Source of the DNA: Paenibacillus pectinilyticus
GTDB lineage: Bacteria; Bacillota; Bacilli; Paenibacillales; NBRC-103111
Reading direction: 5' to 3'
Length of the DNA: 64,000 nt
Assembly: GCF_001700435.1 (NCBI RefSeq)
Contig: NZ_LYPC01000027.1
Span: 248,380 to 312,379 of the forward strand
Positions 63,364 through 64,000 of this stretch are shown one piece after another. Made by a program: the position numbers and the translations under genes. The notes beneath the pieces are model-generated. The model was not told the DNA's origin and made no database searches. It saw nothing but the letters and a program-made list of their open reading frames with translations. Each line of letters begins with the position of its first letter. The first letter of the stretch is position 1.

Positions 63364-63786
63364 TTAGTTGGTATGGATGGTTGTTGTGACGACAAGATTG
63401 TTCGTCGTTGAGGTAGAGGTCGAGCTTGCCGTGAAGGATAACGTTTCTAGCAAGACCGTGACTCCAATCGTCAAGGAATTGCTAATGACTAGGCTTGCTG
63501 TTGTTAAAGTAAGAATGCCGCCTAGCTGCAGAACCCCATTGACAAAAACGTTATAATAGCCATTACTGCCAGGGACCGTAAGGCTGTTGGCTGCAAGGGT
63601 AGTGCCAGAGTCGTCCTTAAAGCTAGTAGAAGGAATGGTTGTCACACCAGAAAGAATATTCCCAATGACGACTGTTGCTGAGAAGCGTTTAACAGCAGGG
63701 GTAAGGGTTGTCGTTGTTGTCGTGGTAATGGTCCCGGATACTTGACTTGTTGCTGTTGCATAAGAAGTAATGAGATGCTCGCTCAT
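63364..63786 (-). CDS. DUF4183-family protein
   Basis: 140 residues, very rich in Thr and Ser, with runs ITTTTTTTLTP near residue 20-30 and TASSTSTSTTNN near the end. The central GSNGYYNVFVNGVLQLGGILT matches DUF4183, seen in spore-surface or collagen-like-gene neighbourhoods of Bacillus and Paenibacillus; function unknown. No signal peptide, in keeping with proteins assembled on the spore from the mother cell. AGAAAGGAGGACAACC precedes the ATG. Confidence 0.8.
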   Translation of the reverse strand: MSEHLITSYATATSQVSGTITTTTTTTLTPAVKRFSATVVIGNILSGVTTIPSTSFKDDSGTTLAANSLTVPGSNGYYNVFVNGVLQLGGILTLTTASLVISNSLTIGVTVLLETLSFTASSTSTSTTNNLVVTTTIHTN

Positions 63787-63923
63787 GGTTGTCCTCCTTT
63801 CTGGAATGACTGCGATAGCTGCTTTTATTTCCTACATCATATGTCAAGTAGGGCTTGTTTGATTGGGGAAACGGCAGGTGGCACTGCGCGATTGCGTTAT
63901 TTTTTCGTATTCTGACAAAAAGC

Positions 63924-63957
63924 GAAAAAAAGACAGCGGGTTTCCCGCTGTCTTTTT
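63924..63957 (-). terminator. Rho-independent terminator for a leftward gene
   Basis: AAAGACAGCGGG / CCCGCTGTCTTT with a 3-base loop; on the minus strand it is followed by seven T residues and lies right after a stop codon at 63966-63968. Confidence 0.85.
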
Positions 63958-63965
63958 GCTGCTTT

Positions 63966-64000
63966 TTACCCAAGAAGTCCGTAGCTGCGCCAATTCATCA
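63966..64000 (-). CDS. C-terminus of an unidentified leftward gene (partial)
   Basis: On the minus strand the frame ending ...MNWRSYGLLG and a TAA stop is followed directly by the terminator at 63924-63957, a convincing gene end. Too little is visible to name the product. The choice of frame rests on the terminator position. Confidence 0.4.
   Translation of the reverse strand, partial: MNWRSYGLLG

Noticed and set aside
63689..63973. Minus-strand frame MGKKQQKDSGKPAVFF...
   Set aside because: It runs through a terminator hairpin and overlaps the DUF4183 gene in another frame, without a ribosome site.

Overview
The window reads as chromosome from a Gram-positive, endospore-forming Bacillota of the Paenibacillus type. 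Reasons: strong GGAGG-type ribosome binding sites before nearly every gene, an alpha/beta small acid-soluble spore protein, the sporulation membrane protein YtaF, two YesM/YesN-style two-component systems beside sugar ABC transporters, a B. subtilis-like order polA-mutM-ytaF-coaE...nrdR, and B. subtilis-like rhamnose genes. Genus is an inference from gene content, not from a marker gene. Nearly all of the sequence is intact coding DNA; I saw no rRNA, tRNA, prophage or CRISPR array.

Layout. 1-3580: cell-envelope and miscellaneous genes (end of a probable D-Ala-D-Ala carboxypeptidase, polysaccharide deacetylase lipoprotein, M29 aminopeptidase, VanW-like protein). 3706-8498: uronate/sugar catabolism (uxaC, AraC regulator, Gfo/Idh oxidoreductase, alpha/beta hydrolase). 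8565-10520: ymaF, mgsA, ypsA. 10572-11335: fifteen in-register 52-bp tandem repeats of two subfamilies. 11376-17363: DUF6199-like small membrane protein and the L-rhamnose operon rhaEW-rhaA-rhaB-rhaR. 17476-41xxx-42825: a carbohydrate-utilisation region with two complete kinase/response-regulator pairs, two ABC importers (binding protein plus two permeases each, no ATPase), an intracellular GH95-like glycosidase and SGNH esterase, and two secreted multidomain proteins (a parallel beta-helix protein and a fibronectin/TIM-barrel-like/ricin-lectin protein), plus a small phosphodiesterase and an aldo/keto reductase. 43202-44802: motAB. 44878-45540: more ~51-bp repeats and other palindromic repeats. 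45618-52127: a chemoreceptor divergent from the phosphate operon pstS-pstC-pstA-pstB-phoU. 52227-55728: a response-regulator/histidine-kinase fusion and an EAL-CBS-GGDEF c-di-GMP protein. 55765-63786: HAD hydrolase, then polA, mutM, ytaF, coaE, lytic transglycosylase, SASP, nrdR and a DUF4183 protein. The last 35 bases hold the C-terminus of a leftward gene.

How the genes work together (inference). The secreted beta-helix and TIM-barrel/lectin proteins could cut or bind a plant-type polysaccharide; the ABC importers would bring in oligosaccharides; the signal-less GH95-like enzyme and SGNH hydrolase would finish cleavage in the cytoplasm; rhamnose would enter RhaA/RhaB/RhaEW and uronates UxaC. 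A consensus-matching catabolite-repression site lies before the beta-helix gene. Separately, arrays of PhoP-like hexamers at exact 11-bp spacing precede pstS, pstC and the EAL-CBS-GGDEF gene, and one pair points towards the chemoreceptor, suggesting that phosphate starvation controls transport, chemotaxis and c-di-GMP turnover together.

The most unusual non-coding structure is the family of ~52-bp tandem repeats in two distant blocks. Their sequences have diverged, but a hairpin near the start of each unit is kept by paired changes in both arms.
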